A stretch of 64,000 nucleotides of DNA from Bradyrhizobium prioriisuperbiae (GTDB taxonomy: Bacteria; Pseudomonadota; Alphaproteobacteria; Rhizobiales; Xanthobacteraceae): assembly GCF_032397745.1 (NCBI RefSeq), contig NZ_CP135921.1, forward strand, positions 1,426,001 to 1,490,000. Reading direction: 5' to 3'. The notes beneath the pieces are model-generated. The model was not told where the DNA came from. It saw only the letters and a program-made list of their open reading frames with translations, and did no database searches. Shown piece by piece: positions 53,766 through 62,492 of this stretch. Both the position numbers and the translations under genes were made by a program. How positions within the stretch are numbered: the first letter of the stretch is position 1; each line of letters begins with the position of its first letter.

Positions 53766-54296
53766 ATGGGACAGTCCAATGGAACTTCCACGCAAAACGA
53801 CACGCCCGCCGCGGGCGCAGCGGAGAAGGCCGGGCGAGACGATCTCGACCTGACCGCACTGCGGCAGACGCCGGGCTTCATGATCCGGATTCTGCAGCTT
53901 CAGATCTTTGAAGACTTCTTCGCATTTTTCGCCCCGCTGGGCCTTTCTCCCGCCGAACAGTCGATCCTGATGGTCGTCCAGGACAATCCGTCGGTGACGC
54001 AGACCGAGGTTGCCGGGGCGCTGAAGATTCAATTGCCGAACCTGGTCAAGATCCTGGCCAAGCTCGAGGCTGCGGGACTTCTGAAACGCAAGCGCTCGCT
54101 CCGGGACAAGCGCGCCGTCGAGCTGAGCCTCACGCCTGCCGGCCACACGACCGCCGAGAACGCCGCGAAACAGGGCCTCGCGTTCAATGCCCAAGTGCTG
54201 TCGGCGCTCACCCCGCGTGAGCAAGATCAGTTTCTGGCCATGCTGACGCGCCTGGTCGCCACGCGTGCGACGATACAGGACAGAAAGCCGGATTGA
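53766..54296 (+). CDS. MarR family transcriptional regulator
   Basis: A 176-residue winged helix protein. The DNA-binding part is LSPAEQSILMVVQDNPSVTQTEVAGALKIQLPNLVKILAKLEAAGLLKRKRSLRDKRAVELSLT, where DKRAVELSLT is the wing. A flexible Thr/Ala-rich N-terminus of about 30 residues precedes it. ATG 53766 is used; a GTG at 53733 would add 11 residues but lies directly on a GGAGG. The likely targets are the divergent SDR gene and itself. Confidence 0.88.
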   Translation: MGQSNGTSTQNDTPAAGAAEKAGRDDLDLTALRQTPGFMIRILQLQIFEDFFAFFAPLGLSPAEQSILMVVQDNPSVTQTEVAGALKIQLPNLVKILAKLEAAGLLKRKRSLRDKRAVELSLTPAGHTTAENAAKQGLAFNAQVLSALTPREQDQFLAMLTRLVATRATIQDRKPD

Positions 54297-54321
54297 GGAT
54301 GGGTTGTAGCGGCGCGCAGGA

Positions 54322-55431
54322 TCAGGGCGCGCGGAAATGCTTCGACAGTTTTAGGCCCTGGCCCTGATAGTTGGAACTGATGCGCTGGCCGTACAGCGCG
54401 TCGGGTCGCGACAGCATCCTCTCGTACACGAGCCGTCCCACGACCTGGCCATGCTCGAGGATGAACGGCACTTCGCGCGAGCGCACCTCCAGCACGGCGC
54501 GCGAGCCCTGCCCGCCGGCACCGGCATAACCGAAGCCGGGATCGAAGAACCCGGCATAATGCACGCGGAATTCGCCGACCAGCGGATCGAACGGCACCAT
54601 CTCGGCGGCGAAATCCGGCGGCACCTGGACCGCCTCCTTGGAAGCCAGGATGTAGAACTCGCCGGGATCGAGGATCAGGCTACGATCGGCGCGGGCCTTG
54701 ATCGGCTCCCAGAATTCATCCACGGCATAACCGCCGCGGCGGTCGACGTCGACGACGCCGGTGTGACGCTTGGCGCGGTAGCCGACAAAGCCGTTCGATC
54801 CCTCGCCGGAGAGATCGACACTCAAGGCCAGCCCGTTGCTGAGATCGGCATGGTCGCTGTCGACAAGCTTCTCCTGGGCGTGCAGGGCTTCCAGCGCCGC
54901 CGTGTTGAGCAATGCATCGCCGGCGCTGAAGCGAATCTGCGACAGCCGCGATCCCTCGCGCAACAGCACCGGAAAGGTTTTCGGGCTGATCTCGGCATAG
55001 AGCGGACCATGATAACCCGCTTCAATCATGTCGAAGCGGCGGGTGCCGTCGGCGATGACACGGGTGAACACGTCGAGCCGGCCAGTCGAACTTTTCGGAT
55101 TGGCCGCAGCCGAAATCGAGGGCGGCAGCGCCAGGCTTTCCAGCAGCGGCGCGATGTAGACGCAATTGGTCTCCAGCACCGCGTCATTGGACAGATCGAT
55201 CTCGTGCAGCTTGAGATCGTCGATGCGCTCGGCGACGGTGGCGCCGGGGCCCGGCAGGAAACTGGCGCGGACGCGGAAGGCCGTGCTGCCGAGCCGCAGG
55301 TCGAGGCTGGCCGGCTGGATCTGGCTTTCAACAAAAGGGTATTCGGGCAGGATCACGCCGGCATCCGCCATCGCCGCGATCAGGCGATCGGGCAGAATTC
55401 CTTTGGAATCGGCTGGCAACGGCAATGTCAC
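54322..55431 (-). CDS. 2'-deoxycytidine 5'-triphosphate deaminase (long, DCD_C type)
   Basis: A 369-residue tandem-fold enzyme of the long alphaproteobacterial dCTP deaminase type. Marks are FVESQIQPASLDLRLGSTAFRVRASFLPG, KSSTGRLDVFTRVIADG (nucleotide-binding), a second half with YAEISPKTFPVLLREGSRLSQIRF and, at the end, YAGFFDPGFGYAGAGG and LEHGQVVGRLVYERM. It converts dCTP to dUTP to supply thymidylate synthesis. Size is twice that of E. coli Dcd because two related domains are joined. It is divergent from the metZ riboswitch. Confidence 0.9.
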   Translation of the reverse strand: MTLPLPADSKGILPDRLIAAMADAGVILPEYPFVESQIQPASLDLRLGSTAFRVRASFLPGPGATVAERIDDLKLHEIDLSNDAVLETNCVYIAPLLESLALPPSISAAANPKSSTGRLDVFTRVIADGTRRFDMIEAGYHGPLYAEISPKTFPVLLREGSRLSQIRFSAGDALLNTAALEALHAQEKLVDSDHADLSNGLALSVDLSGEGSNGFVGYRAKRHTGVVDVDRRGGYAVDEFWEPIKARADRSLILDPGEFYILASKEAVQVPPDFAAEMVPFDPLVGEFRVHYAGFFDPGFGYAGAGGQGSRAVLEVRSREVPFILEHGQVVGRLVYERMLSRPDALYGQRISSNYQGQGLKLSKHFRAP

Positions 55432-55530
55432 GATCGGGCCCCTGAGTTCCCCTTGGCTCCCCGCTGGAAGCCGTTTGGCTCCACCTAACCCACGAAAATA
55501 AGGGCTTTTATCGGTTACCTGAAGCCCGTC

Positions 55531-55559
55531 TTGACGAAAAGCCCACCCCGGATTAAGAC
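55531..55559 (+). promoter_or_regulatory. Predicted sigma-70-type promoter of metZ
   Basis: TTGACG at 55531-55536 and TAAGAC at 55554-55559 with 17-base spacing. Initiation about seven bases later would start the transcript right at the SAM-II aptamer. Confidence 0.4.
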
Positions 55560-55568
55560 GGCGACTTA

Positions 55569-55626
55569 TCCCGTGGTCATTTGAGCCGGCCGGCTTGCAG
55601 CCACGTTAAATAAATCGCTAAACAGG
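55569..55626 (+). promoter_or_regulatory. SAM-II riboswitch (metA-type)
   Basis: The segment matches the SAM-II consensus: CCGTGGTCATTTG, GCCGGCCGGCTTGCAGCCACG, then GTTAAATAAATCGCTAAA. The P1 pairing CGTGG / CCACG and the A-rich pseudoknot tail are visible. It binds S-adenosylmethionine and lowers expression of the following metZ gene. The expression platform follows as two competing hairpins. Confidence 0.92.
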
Positions 55627-55644
55627 CCGGGGACACATGTGATC

Positions 55645-55676
55645 CCGGCCGAACGCTTGTTCAGGCCGGTTTTTTT
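55645..55676 (+). terminator. Riboswitch expression-platform terminator
   Basis: Stem CCGGCC-GAAC-gctt-GTTC-a-GGCCGG followed by seven T. Its left arm (55645-55650) can also pair with GGCCGG at 55625-55630 in an alternative hairpin, so the two folds exclude each other. Confidence 0.65.
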
Positions 55677-55710
55677 ATGGCCAACTCAGGTTGGCCAGTC
55701 TGGAGTCACG

Positions 55711-56940
55711 ATGTCCGAGTCACCCAAAACGCCTTCAAACAAGGCAACGAAAGCCCCCTCTGCCACTGCCCACTACCGCCCCGAAACCCGGCTGGTGCAT
55801 GGCGGCTCGCTCCGCTCGCAATATGGCGAAACATCCGAGGCGCTGTTCCTGACCCAGGGGTTCATCTACGACAGCGCGGAACAGTGCGAAGCGCGCTTCA
55901 CTGGCAAGGACCCCGGCTTCCTCTACTCGCGCTTTTCCAACCCGACGGTCGCGATGTTTGAGCAGCGCATGATCGAGCTCGAGGGCGCGGAAGCCGCGCG
56001 GTCGACCGCCACCGGCATGGCCGCGGTGACCACCGCGATCCTGGCCCCGCTGCGCACCGGCGATCACGTGGTGGCAGCCAAGGCGCTGTTCGGCTCCTGC
56101 CGCTATGTGGTGGAAGACCTGCTGCCGCGCTACGGCATCGAGTCCACCCTGGTCGACGGCCAGGATCTCGACCAGTGGCAGAAGGCCATGCGCCCCAACA
56201 CCCGCAGCTGCTTCCTGGAAAGCCCGACCAATCCGACACTGGAGGTGGTCGACATCGCCGCGGTGGCCGACATCGCGCACAAGGGCGGCGCGCGGCTCAT
56301 CGTCGACAACGTGTTCGCCACGCCGATCTGGCAGAGCCCGCTGCAGCTCGGCGCCGACGTGGTGGTGTATTCGGCGACCAAGCATATCGACGGCCAGGGC
56401 CGTTGCCTCGGCGGCGTGATCCTGTCGTCGGAGCAGTTCATCCAGGACCACATCCACAATTACCTGCGCCAGACCGGCCCGTCGATGTCGCCGTTCAATG
56501 CCTGGGTGCTGCTGAAGGGACTGGAGACGCTGGCGATCCGGGTGAAGCAGCAGACCGAGAGCGCAGCCGCGATCGCCGACGAACTGGCCAAGCACCCGAA
56601 AATCTCGCGGCTGATCTATCCCGGCCGCGACGATCATCCGCAGGCCGCCATCGTGAAAAAGCAGATGCGCGCCGGCTCGACCCTGATCGGATTCGAGGTC
56701 AAGGGCGGCAAGCCGGCGGCGTTCCGCACCCTGAACGCGCTGAAGCTTGCGAAGATCAGCAACAACCTCGGCGATTCCAAGAGCATCGTCACCCATCCGG
56801 CGACCACGACGCATCAGCGCCTGACACCGGAAGCCCGCGCGGAGCTCGGAATTTCGGAAGGTTTCATCCGCTTCTCCGCCGGCCTCGAGCACCGCGACGA
56901 TCTGATCGAGGACCTGCAGGCGGCGCTGGAGACGGCGTAA
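55711..56940 (+). CDS. metZ: O-succinylhomoserine sulfhydrylase
   Basis: PLP enzyme that makes homocysteine from O-succinylhomoserine and sulfide in methionine synthesis. The 409-residue protein has YSRFSNPTV, TGMAAVTTAIL, SPTNPTLEV, DNVFATP and the PLP lysine Lys224 in SATKHIDGQG, the MetZ form of the Cys/Met-metabolism motif. ATG 55711 follows CTGGAG with six-base spacing; the longer frame back to 55639 runs through the riboswitch platform and is not used. Controlled by the SAM-II riboswitch upstream. Confidence 0.95.
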   Translation: MSESPKTPSNKATKAPSATAHYRPETRLVHGGSLRSQYGETSEALFLTQGFIYDSAEQCEARFTGKDPGFLYSRFSNPTVAMFEQRMIELEGAEAARSTATGMAAVTTAILAPLRTGDHVVAAKALFGSCRYVVEDLLPRYGIESTLVDGQDLDQWQKAMRPNTRSCFLESPTNPTLEVVDIAAVADIAHKGGARLIVDNVFATPIWQSPLQLGADVVVYSATKHIDGQGRCLGGVILSSEQFIQDHIHNYLRQTGPSMSPFNAWVLLKGLETLAIRVKQQTESAAAIADELAKHPKISRLIYPGRDDHPQAAIVKKQMRAGSTLIGFEVKGGKPAAFRTLNALKLAKISNNLGDSKSIVTHPATTTHQRLTPEARAELGISEGFIRFSAGLEHRDDLIEDLQAALETA

Positions 56941-56969
56941 CTTGAATCTCGGCGTGTAGGGCGGGTTAG

Positions 56970-58472
56970 TCTTACTGCGTCATGATTTTTCTGCGCGTGG
57001 GTGATGCTGCGACGGCGCCGCAACAAGGGCATCGTATGATTGTTTTGCTGAGGGCCCGGCTCAACCGCACGCGCATGGTTGCGATCGAGTTCGGGACGTG
57101 GCGTTCAGGCCGCAAGGGCAGATCCTCTGGGTCGATAATTGTCGGGTAAGGGAGGGACCTGGACTGGCGCGGCGGAACAAGTTTCTGAGGGGGGAATCGT
57201 CGCCTGTTCGGCGATCAGGAAGCCGTAGGCCGCGATGCACAGGGTTGCGTGATGATGGAAGCCACGCCAGCCGCGCCCCTCGTAGTGACCGAGCCCGACC
57301 TCCTGCTTGAGCTCCTGATAGTCGCGCTCGATGCGCCAGCGCAGCTTGGCCAGATTGACGAGCTGCGTGAAGCTGACGTTCTCCGGCAGCGTGGCGAGCC
57401 AGTATTTGGTCGGCTCTGCTTCGCCCTCCGGCCATTCGATCAGCAGCCACTCCGGCGACAGCTTCTCGGGGATCAGTTTGTTGTACCCGACGCGGACACG
57501 CACCCGCGCAAAGCGCGAGGATAGCTGGTCGGCCGAGCCTTCCCGCCACGCCACCGTGCGCCAGGCCTGCTTCGGGAGACTGAGTGCCACTTTTTTGGCC
57601 GAGACCAGTTCGGGCTCGTCGCGGCGGCCGGTGTTGTTCATCGGCTTGTCCATCCGCCGCGGGCCGCTGCCAGGGGCCCACATCAAGATGGTCGGCACGA
57701 TGCCGACCACGTAAGGCAAGCCCAATTCTGTCATGCCGGCACGCAGCCGCGCGTCCCTGCCGTAGGCCGCATCCATCAGCGCGACGCCGCGTGGCAGACT
57801 GCTCTCGCAGGCCCAGCGGATTTGCTCCAGCGCGATCTGCGGCTTAGTCTTGAACTTGATCTGCTTCGGCACGCCTGCCTTCTTCCGCCGGGCACGATCC
57901 TTCGTCCAGGCTTCCGGCAAGTACAGCCGATAGGCCACCGGAAGGCTGGCGGCATGATTGGCGATCGAGAGCGACACCGCCACCTGGCAATTGGCCTGCT
58001 TGCCGAGCTGCCCGCAATATTGGTGGTGCACGCCGACCGAATGCTTGCCTTGCTTGGGGAACGAGGTGTCGTCGATGATCCACGCCTCGATCGGCCCGCT
58101 CTTCTCGATCGCCGGCAGCACCAAATCGCGCACCTTGGTCAGCACGTCCTCGTCCGACCAGGCCGCGTTGGCGACAAAATGCAGCAACGACTGATGCTGT
58201 GCCGCCGTGCGCGCTGGAGCCGTCCGCGCCGCCATCGGCTCCACGCTCTTGCGTTCCCCAGGCAGCATCAGGCCCGTGCAATAGTCGCGCAGCGGTCTCG
58301 TCCGCTCCACGTGACCGATCACGCTTCCAAGACCGGCTACATACTCCGCAAACCGCGTTTCGCTATCCCCACCCTGATCGAGATTCATCCGGCCCTCCGC
58401 GCGCCAAATATTGAATCTCCTCAATTACTTGATTCTCAGCCTCAATGACTGCGACCGTCTGACTCAGTAGGA
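56970..58472. mobile_element. IS701-family insertion sequence
   Basis: A 1503-base element. Left end TCTTACTGCGTCA and right end (complement) TCCTACTGAGTCA form imperfect terminal inverted repeats. It is flanked by the direct repeat TTAG at 56966-56969 and 58473-58476, which fits the YTAR target of the IS701 family. It carries one transposase gene on the minus strand. Confidence 0.9.
57105..58388 (-). CDS. IS701-family transposase
   Basis: A 427-residue DDE transposase without interruption. The catalytic region has AWIIDDTSFPKQGKHSVGV (first Asp), GVALMDAAYGRD (second Asp) and RIERDYQELKQEVGLGHYEGRGW (Glu), typical of IS701/DDE_5-type enzymes. Start chosen at 58388 (MNLDQGGD), since family members start near the segment RFAEYVAGL; an upstream in-frame start at 58424 adds 12 residues. 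Looks active. Confidence 0.9.
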   Translation of the reverse strand: MNLDQGGDSETRFAEYVAGLGSVIGHVERTRPLRDYCTGLMLPGERKSVEPMAARTAPARTAAQHQSLLHFVANAAWSDEDVLTKVRDLVLPAIEKSGPIEAWIIDDTSFPKQGKHSVGVHHQYCGQLGKQANCQVAVSLSIANHAASLPVAYRLYLPEAWTKDRARRKKAGVPKQIKFKTKPQIALEQIRWACESSLPRGVALMDAAYGRDARLRAGMTELGLPYVVGIVPTILMWAPGSGPRRMDKPMNNTGRRDEPELVSAKKVALSLPKQAWRTVAWREGSADQLSSRFARVRVRVGYNKLIPEKLSPEWLLIEWPEGEAEPTKYWLATLPENVSFTQLVNLAKLRWRIERDYQELKQEVGLGHYEGRGWRGFHHHATLCIAAYGFLIAEQATIPPSETCSAAPVQVPPLPDNYRPRGSALAA

Positions 58473-58574
58473 TTAGCGCAGCGTAACCCGCCGCTCCACG
58501 AGCAACGCAGCAATTGTGAATGGCGGATTACGCTGCGCTAATCCGCCCTACGCGCTGCAGCGCGCGGTAGCGGC

Positions 58575-59525
58575 CTACATCGGCCGGAACGTCAGCACAT
58601 GCGACGGCACTTCGACGCCAGCCTGCACCCGATCGACCGACTTGATGATGGAATCCCCGAGCAACTGGGCGAAGCAGGCATAGCCCCAGTCGTTCATGTG
58701 CAGGCCGTCCTTGATGACGAAATCATCAAACGGGATTTTCCGATCGTTGTGCCACTCTTTCATCACCGCGAAGCGCGGGAACACGCCGACCTTCATGACA
58801 CGGGCGGCGCGGCCGATCACGCCGACCATCTTGTCGGAATCCTTCTCCCGTGCCGCTGTGGTGGCCGGGACATATTGCGGATCGACCAGCACGATATCGG
58901 CGTCGATGGCCTTCAGCCGCTTGATGCCGTCCTCGAGCATGCCCATGGTTTCGTCGATATCACCGCCCCTGATGACGGTGTTGGTGCCGAGCTGCCAGAT
59001 CACCAGATCCGGCTTCTGATCAATCACGCTGGTCTTCAGCCGCTTCATCATTTCCGGCGTGTCCTCGCCGCCGATGCCCTGGTTCATCACGCTGATGTCG
59101 GCATTGGGATAACGCCGCCGCAACTGATCGGCCAGGCGATTGGGATACTGGAACGCCGGTGAGCTTGCGCCGAAGCTCGCCGTCGACGACGAGCCGAACG
59201 CGATGATGGAGACATGCTCGCCCGCTGCGATCTTGCGCGCCACGTGCGGCAGCGAGGCTTCGAATTTCATGTCCTTCGGGGTCGAGCACGGCACGCGGCT
59301 GAAAATATCGCTGGCGCTTTTCGCCACCGACTTCACCGCGTCGATGGCCTTGCCGGTCGCGCTTTTGGTCGCGGGCGCTGCGGCATCAGGCTTGACGGAG
59401 GCGACATCTCCGGTCGCCTGGGCCCGCGACATCTCGGACGTTCCGAACGTCGAGAGCAGCAGAACGGCAATAGCAGCGAAAATATCGATGGCCCAGGCAG
59501 TGGGGCCGGCAGGCTTAAATCTCAT
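58575..59525 (-). CDS. Secreted SGNH/GDSL-like hydrolase
   Basis: A 316-residue protein with an N-terminal membrane anchor or signal (WAIDIFAAIAVLLLSTFG) and a Lys/Ala-rich linker, then an SGNH fold. The blocks are IIAFGSSSTASFGASS (Ser block I), NQGIGGEDTP (Gly block II), IWQLGTNTVIR (Asn block III) and DGLHMNDWGY (Asp/His block V), so the catalytic set is complete. Overlap by one base (TGATG) with the second SGNH gene and position in the OpgC operon suggest acyl transfer or removal on a periplasmic glycan. Confidence 0.85.
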   Translation of the reverse strand: MRFKPAGPTAWAIDIFAAIAVLLLSTFGTSEMSRAQATGDVASVKPDAAAPATKSATGKAIDAVKSVAKSASDIFSRVPCSTPKDMKFEASLPHVARKIAAGEHVSIIAFGSSSTASFGASSPAFQYPNRLADQLRRRYPNADISVMNQGIGGEDTPEMMKRLKTSVIDQKPDLVIWQLGTNTVIRGGDIDETMGMLEDGIKRLKAIDADIVLVDPQYVPATTAAREKDSDKMVGVIGRAARVMKVGVFPRFAVMKEWHNDRKIPFDDFVIKDGLHMNDWGYACFAQLLGDSIIKSVDRVQAGVEVPSHVLTFRPM

Positions 59526-60418
59526 CAGCGCTGAATCCTGAGCTCGGCTGTGTTGACATGAGCCGCCTCGATCACAAACGCCGCCAGCGTCTGACCCAGG
59601 CACTCATGGACACGCTTCGCCAATCCAAAACCATGGTGCGTGTTGAACAGGTCGAACAGACCGCTCTCGTTCCAGTGTCGCATGATGGCGAACCGGTCGA
59701 ACAACGGCACATTATGTTCCTGCGCGCCCACCCGCATGTTGTCGAGATACGGCGCGACGGTAATCATCGTCTCCATACGGGGACTGTACTGCAAATTCAT
59801 CAGCAAAACATCGGATCCGGCGCCCTGCAGGGCTGTCACGCCATCGTCTATTGCAGCGCGAAAATCATCCGGATCGACCGATTTGACGGCATCGACGGTT
59901 CCGGTCTGCCAGATAACCAGGGTCGGCTTGCGGTCTTTTGCAAGCTTTTCGAGCCCCTCGGCCGCCTCCGCCGCGGTCTTCTTGACCTGGATGTCGGTCG
60001 AGACGTTGACCGTCACGCCGGTCAGCTTCTCGCGGAGCGCCTTCTCGAGCCGTGCGGGATAGGACGTGCTCAATCCGTCCGGCCCGGCCAGCACCGACGA
60101 GCCGCTTCCGACCACCAGGATGTCGAGCCGCTGCCGGGTCTTGATGGCGTCAGCGACTTTGGTCAGCGGGTTCTCGCTGGCGAGCAGGTAGGCTGGCACC
60201 TCGCAGTCGTTAGGGCCCCCGGCCTGGGCCTCCTGAGACGCCGCGGGTGGAACCTTGGTTTCCGGTTGTGAAGGCTGAGCCTTCAACTCCTGCGGTAGCG
60301 AGGGATCCTGCATTGCCGGCGCCGAGACCGGCGCTTTGGCATCTTCGGCGCGCGCCGACCCGCCGGCCACAAGGCCCGCGAGCAGCATCATAACCTTGAT
60401 GCTGGAGCTGATTGTCAC
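59525..60418 (-). CDS. Second SGNH-hydrolase-like protein, catalytically degenerate
   Basis: A 297-residue secreted protein with a signal peptide (IKVMMLLAGLVAGGSARA) and a Pro/Gln-rich linker. Its SGNH blocks are ILVVGSGSSVLAG (block I, Ser kept), VIWQTGTVDAV (block III with Thr in place of the Asn) and, near the end, NTHHGFGLAKRVHECLG where the Asp-x-x-His of block V is changed. It may be a partner or binding subunit rather than an active esterase. GTG 60418 follows GGAGGGGA and overlaps the OpgC stop by four bases (GTGA). Confidence 0.8.
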   Translation of the reverse strand: MTISSSIKVMMLLAGLVAGGSARAEDAKAPVSAPAMQDPSLPQELKAQPSQPETKVPPAASQEAQAGGPNDCEVPAYLLASENPLTKVADAIKTRQRLDILVVGSGSSVLAGPDGLSTSYPARLEKALREKLTGVTVNVSTDIQVKKTAAEAAEGLEKLAKDRKPTLVIWQTGTVDAVKSVDPDDFRAAIDDGVTALQGAGSDVLLMNLQYSPRMETMITVAPYLDNMRVGAQEHNVPLFDRFAIMRHWNESGLFDLFNTHHGFGLAKRVHECLGQTLAAFVIEAAHVNTAELRIQR

Positions 60419-61680
60419 AACTCCCCTCCTGCCATATCGGCGTTTGCACCCGAGGCCTTCGCGCGCGCACCGCTCTTGTCGGCGACCCGCTTGTACCACG
60501 AAAACAGCCACGCCGCGGTGGACATCACGACAACTCCGGTCACGCTGATGGTGAAGTGCATCCATGCACCACCTGCAACCTCGGCCAGCACGAAATGGCC
60601 GGCAAACGCCAGAAACACGCCGAGACAGAAAATCTCAAGCGAATGCTGACCGCAAAGCACAAGTGGACGCAGCCATATAGACTTTAGTCCCGGCCAGTCC
60701 TTATGCAGAAACCGGACCGTGATCGCCGCCAGCGCCAGGAAATGCGCAAACCGCAGCACATCCAGATCGGTCTTGTTGATCGGGTACATCCACTGCTCGA
60801 GCAGCCGCGGCATCAGCGGGTTGAGCTGCGGGACGTACCAGGTCAGCGTCACACAGAAGGCAAAGATAAGGTACGCAATCGAGATTCCAAGGGTGATCCG
60901 CGACGACAAGATCCGCGACATCCGCTGCGCCCCGCCAAGCGCGCACCAGGCGCCGAACACAAATAACAGCTGCCAGGCGAATGGATTGAAGAACCAGACT
61001 CCATGGGGATAGGCCGGCAGTGCCAGATCATACTCCCAGGTGAGGGCATAGAGCGCGACCGACAACCCCAGCGCCAGATCGGCCTTCCGCAGCATCAGCC
61101 ACAGGATCGGCGGCAGGAACAACATCAGCACGATGTAGAGCGGCAGCACGTCCATGTTGACCGGACGGAACTTGAGCAGCAGCGCCTGGATGATGGTGAC
61201 GTCCGGCTGCTTCAGAAAATCGAGAATGCCCATTTCTTCCGCGTACAGCGGGTTCTCGAAGCTCGAGGCGACATAGGAAATCTCGGCGAGGTAGATGGTG
61301 AACAGGAAGACATGCGCGACATAAATCTGCCAGACCCGCTTGAGAATGCGCGCGCTCGCGACCACGAAGCCGCGATCCTGCATGGCGCGGCCATAGACGA
61401 ACGCCGCCGTATAGCCGGAGATGAAGATGAAGATCTCGGTGGCGTCGCTGAAGCCGTAGTTGCGGATGGTGAACCAGGTCAGGATGTCCGGCGGCAGGTG
61501 GTCGATGAAAATCAACCACAGTGCGATGCCGCGAAACAGATCGAGTCGCAGCTCCCGTTCGCCCGTCGCAGGCATCGTGATGGCCGGCAGCGCCGATACC
61601 GCAGCCGGCTCCGGCGCCGGATCGGCCGGCTTGGAAATGTCCTCGCCTGAAACGGCGACCTGAGCAGCGACAGAGGTCAT
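60415..61680 (-). CDS. OpgC-type integral membrane acyltransferase
   Basis: A 421-residue protein with about ten membrane segments. ELRLDLFRGIALWLIFIDHLPP near residue 43 with its Arg and His, and RNYGFSDATEIFIFISGYTAAFVYG, are the OpgC signatures. OpgC adds succinyl groups to osmoregulated periplasmic glucans. Two SGNH proteins follow in the same operon with overlapping ends, so the three may form a glycan acylation module resembling acyltransferase-3/SGNH pairs. ATG 61680 (MTSVAAQ) is chosen as the first ATG of the coding-like part. Confidence 0.85.
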   Translation of the reverse strand: MTSVAAQVAVSGEDISKPADPAPEPAAVSALPAITMPATGERELRLDLFRGIALWLIFIDHLPPDILTWFTIRNYGFSDATEIFIFISGYTAAFVYGRAMQDRGFVVASARILKRVWQIYVAHVFLFTIYLAEISYVASSFENPLYAEEMGILDFLKQPDVTIIQALLLKFRPVNMDVLPLYIVLMLFLPPILWLMLRKADLALGLSVALYALTWEYDLALPAYPHGVWFFNPFAWQLLFVFGAWCALGGAQRMSRILSSRITLGISIAYLIFAFCVTLTWYVPQLNPLMPRLLEQWMYPINKTDLDVLRFAHFLALAAITVRFLHKDWPGLKSIWLRPLVLCGQHSLEIFCLGVFLAFAGHFVLAEVAGGAWMHFTISVTGVVVMSTAAWLFSWYKRVADKSGARAKASGANADMAGGEL

Positions 61681-61995
61681 GCGTGCGATTTTACTTTTCC
61701 ATCCCAGCTTGAACTTTTTGGCCGATCCGCACGCCCCACCACAGACGGTTGGAGAGTCCGCGACCTCATCCGGAGAGTCTAGAGGCGGAATCGGGGCGTG
61801 CAAACGGTCAAATTCCGGCAAATGGTAGGCTGACAGTGCGGCAAAAAAGGAGCACTTTTCGCGAAGACTCGTTCCGTTCGCATCGGAACGAAAACTCTGG
61901 ATTGTCGTTTCGAGAGATTTTCTTCACGCCAACCGGTATCCACTTCGCTGGAAAACGCTTTAAGGTCCGGTTTTGATCATTGGATATACGCAGCT
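61681..61995. other. Divergent intergenic region (OpgC operon / apaG) with degenerate repeat
   Basis: About 315 non-coding bases. They include a degenerate copy of the Rhizobiales repeat centre AACCGGTATCCACTTCGC (61931-61948) followed by TGGAAAACGCT, related to the element at 4683-4732. Promoters for both directions should lie here. Confidence 0.55.
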
Positions 61996-62388
61996 ATGTA
62001 CCGCGCCGTCACCCGCCAGATCGTCGTCACCGTGCAGCCGAATTTCATGCCGGAGCGATCGTCCGCGGAGAAGGGCCAGTACTTCTGGTCGTACACCATC
62101 GTCATCGTCAATGCCGGTCCCGAGACGGTGCAGTTGAAGACCCGGCATTGGATCATCACTGACGGATCGGGTCGCCAGCAGGAGGTTCGCGGCGAAGGCG
62201 TGGTCGGCGAGCAGCCCGTGCTCGGACCGGGTGAACGTTTTGAATACACCAGCGGCGTCCCGCTGCCGACGCCGTCCGGATTCATGACCGGCCGCTACCA
62301 GATGGTGAGCGAAGCCGGCGACCGGTTCGAGATCGATATTCCGCTGTTCTCGCTGGACCACCCGGATACCAACCGAACGATCAATTGA
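61996..62388 (+). CDS. apaG: ApaG protein
   Basis: A 130-residue single-domain ApaG/DUF525 protein with an FnIII-like beta fold. The segments YFWSYTIVIVNAGPETVQLKTRHW, ITDGSGRQQEVRGEGVVGEQPVL and SGFMTGRYQMV are diagnostic. ApaG is linked to Co2+/Mg2+ homeostasis and dinucleoside polyphosphate levels in enterobacteria; the biochemical role is not settled. It lies between the OpgC operon and hslO. Confidence 0.95.
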   Translation: MYRAVTRQIVVTVQPNFMPERSSAEKGQYFWSYTIVIVNAGPETVQLKTRHWIITDGSGRQQEVRGEGVVGEQPVLGPGERFEYTSGVPLPTPSGFMTGRYQMVSEAGDRFEIDIPLFSLDHPDTNRTIN

Positions 62389-62410
62389 TACAGACGGCTT
62401 GCCGCTATTT

Positions 62411-62488
62411 GTAGCCAGGATGAGCGAAGCGATATCCGGGTAGGACGATGCACGCAGTCCCGGGTGTCGCTTCGCTCACCCGGGCTAC
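62411..62488. repeat. REP-type palindrome (gtagcc(c/a)ggatgagcgaagc family)
   Basis: Arms GTAGCCAGGATGAGCGAAGC and GCTTCGCTCACCCGGGCTAC between the convergent ends of apaG and hslO. Same family as 2868-2946; in both cases the element sits between convergent genes. Confidence 0.9.
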
Positions 62489-62492
62489 AAAA

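Larger units (their letters stand above)
56957..58550. repeat. REP-type palindrome split by IS701-family element
   Basis: The left piece TAGGGCGGGTTAG (56957-56969) and the right piece TTAGCGCAGCGTAACCCGCC onward to CTAATCCGCCCTA (58473-58550) join across the IS to a normal palindrome with arms tagggcgg...gcgcagcgtaa and complement. The four bases TTAG are present on both sides of the insertion. Confidence 0.85.

Noticed and set aside
60422..60565. Extended N-terminus of the second SGNH protein
   Set aside because: The upstream codons are shadow of the OpgC gene; GTG 60418 has a strong ribosome binding site and opens a signal peptide.
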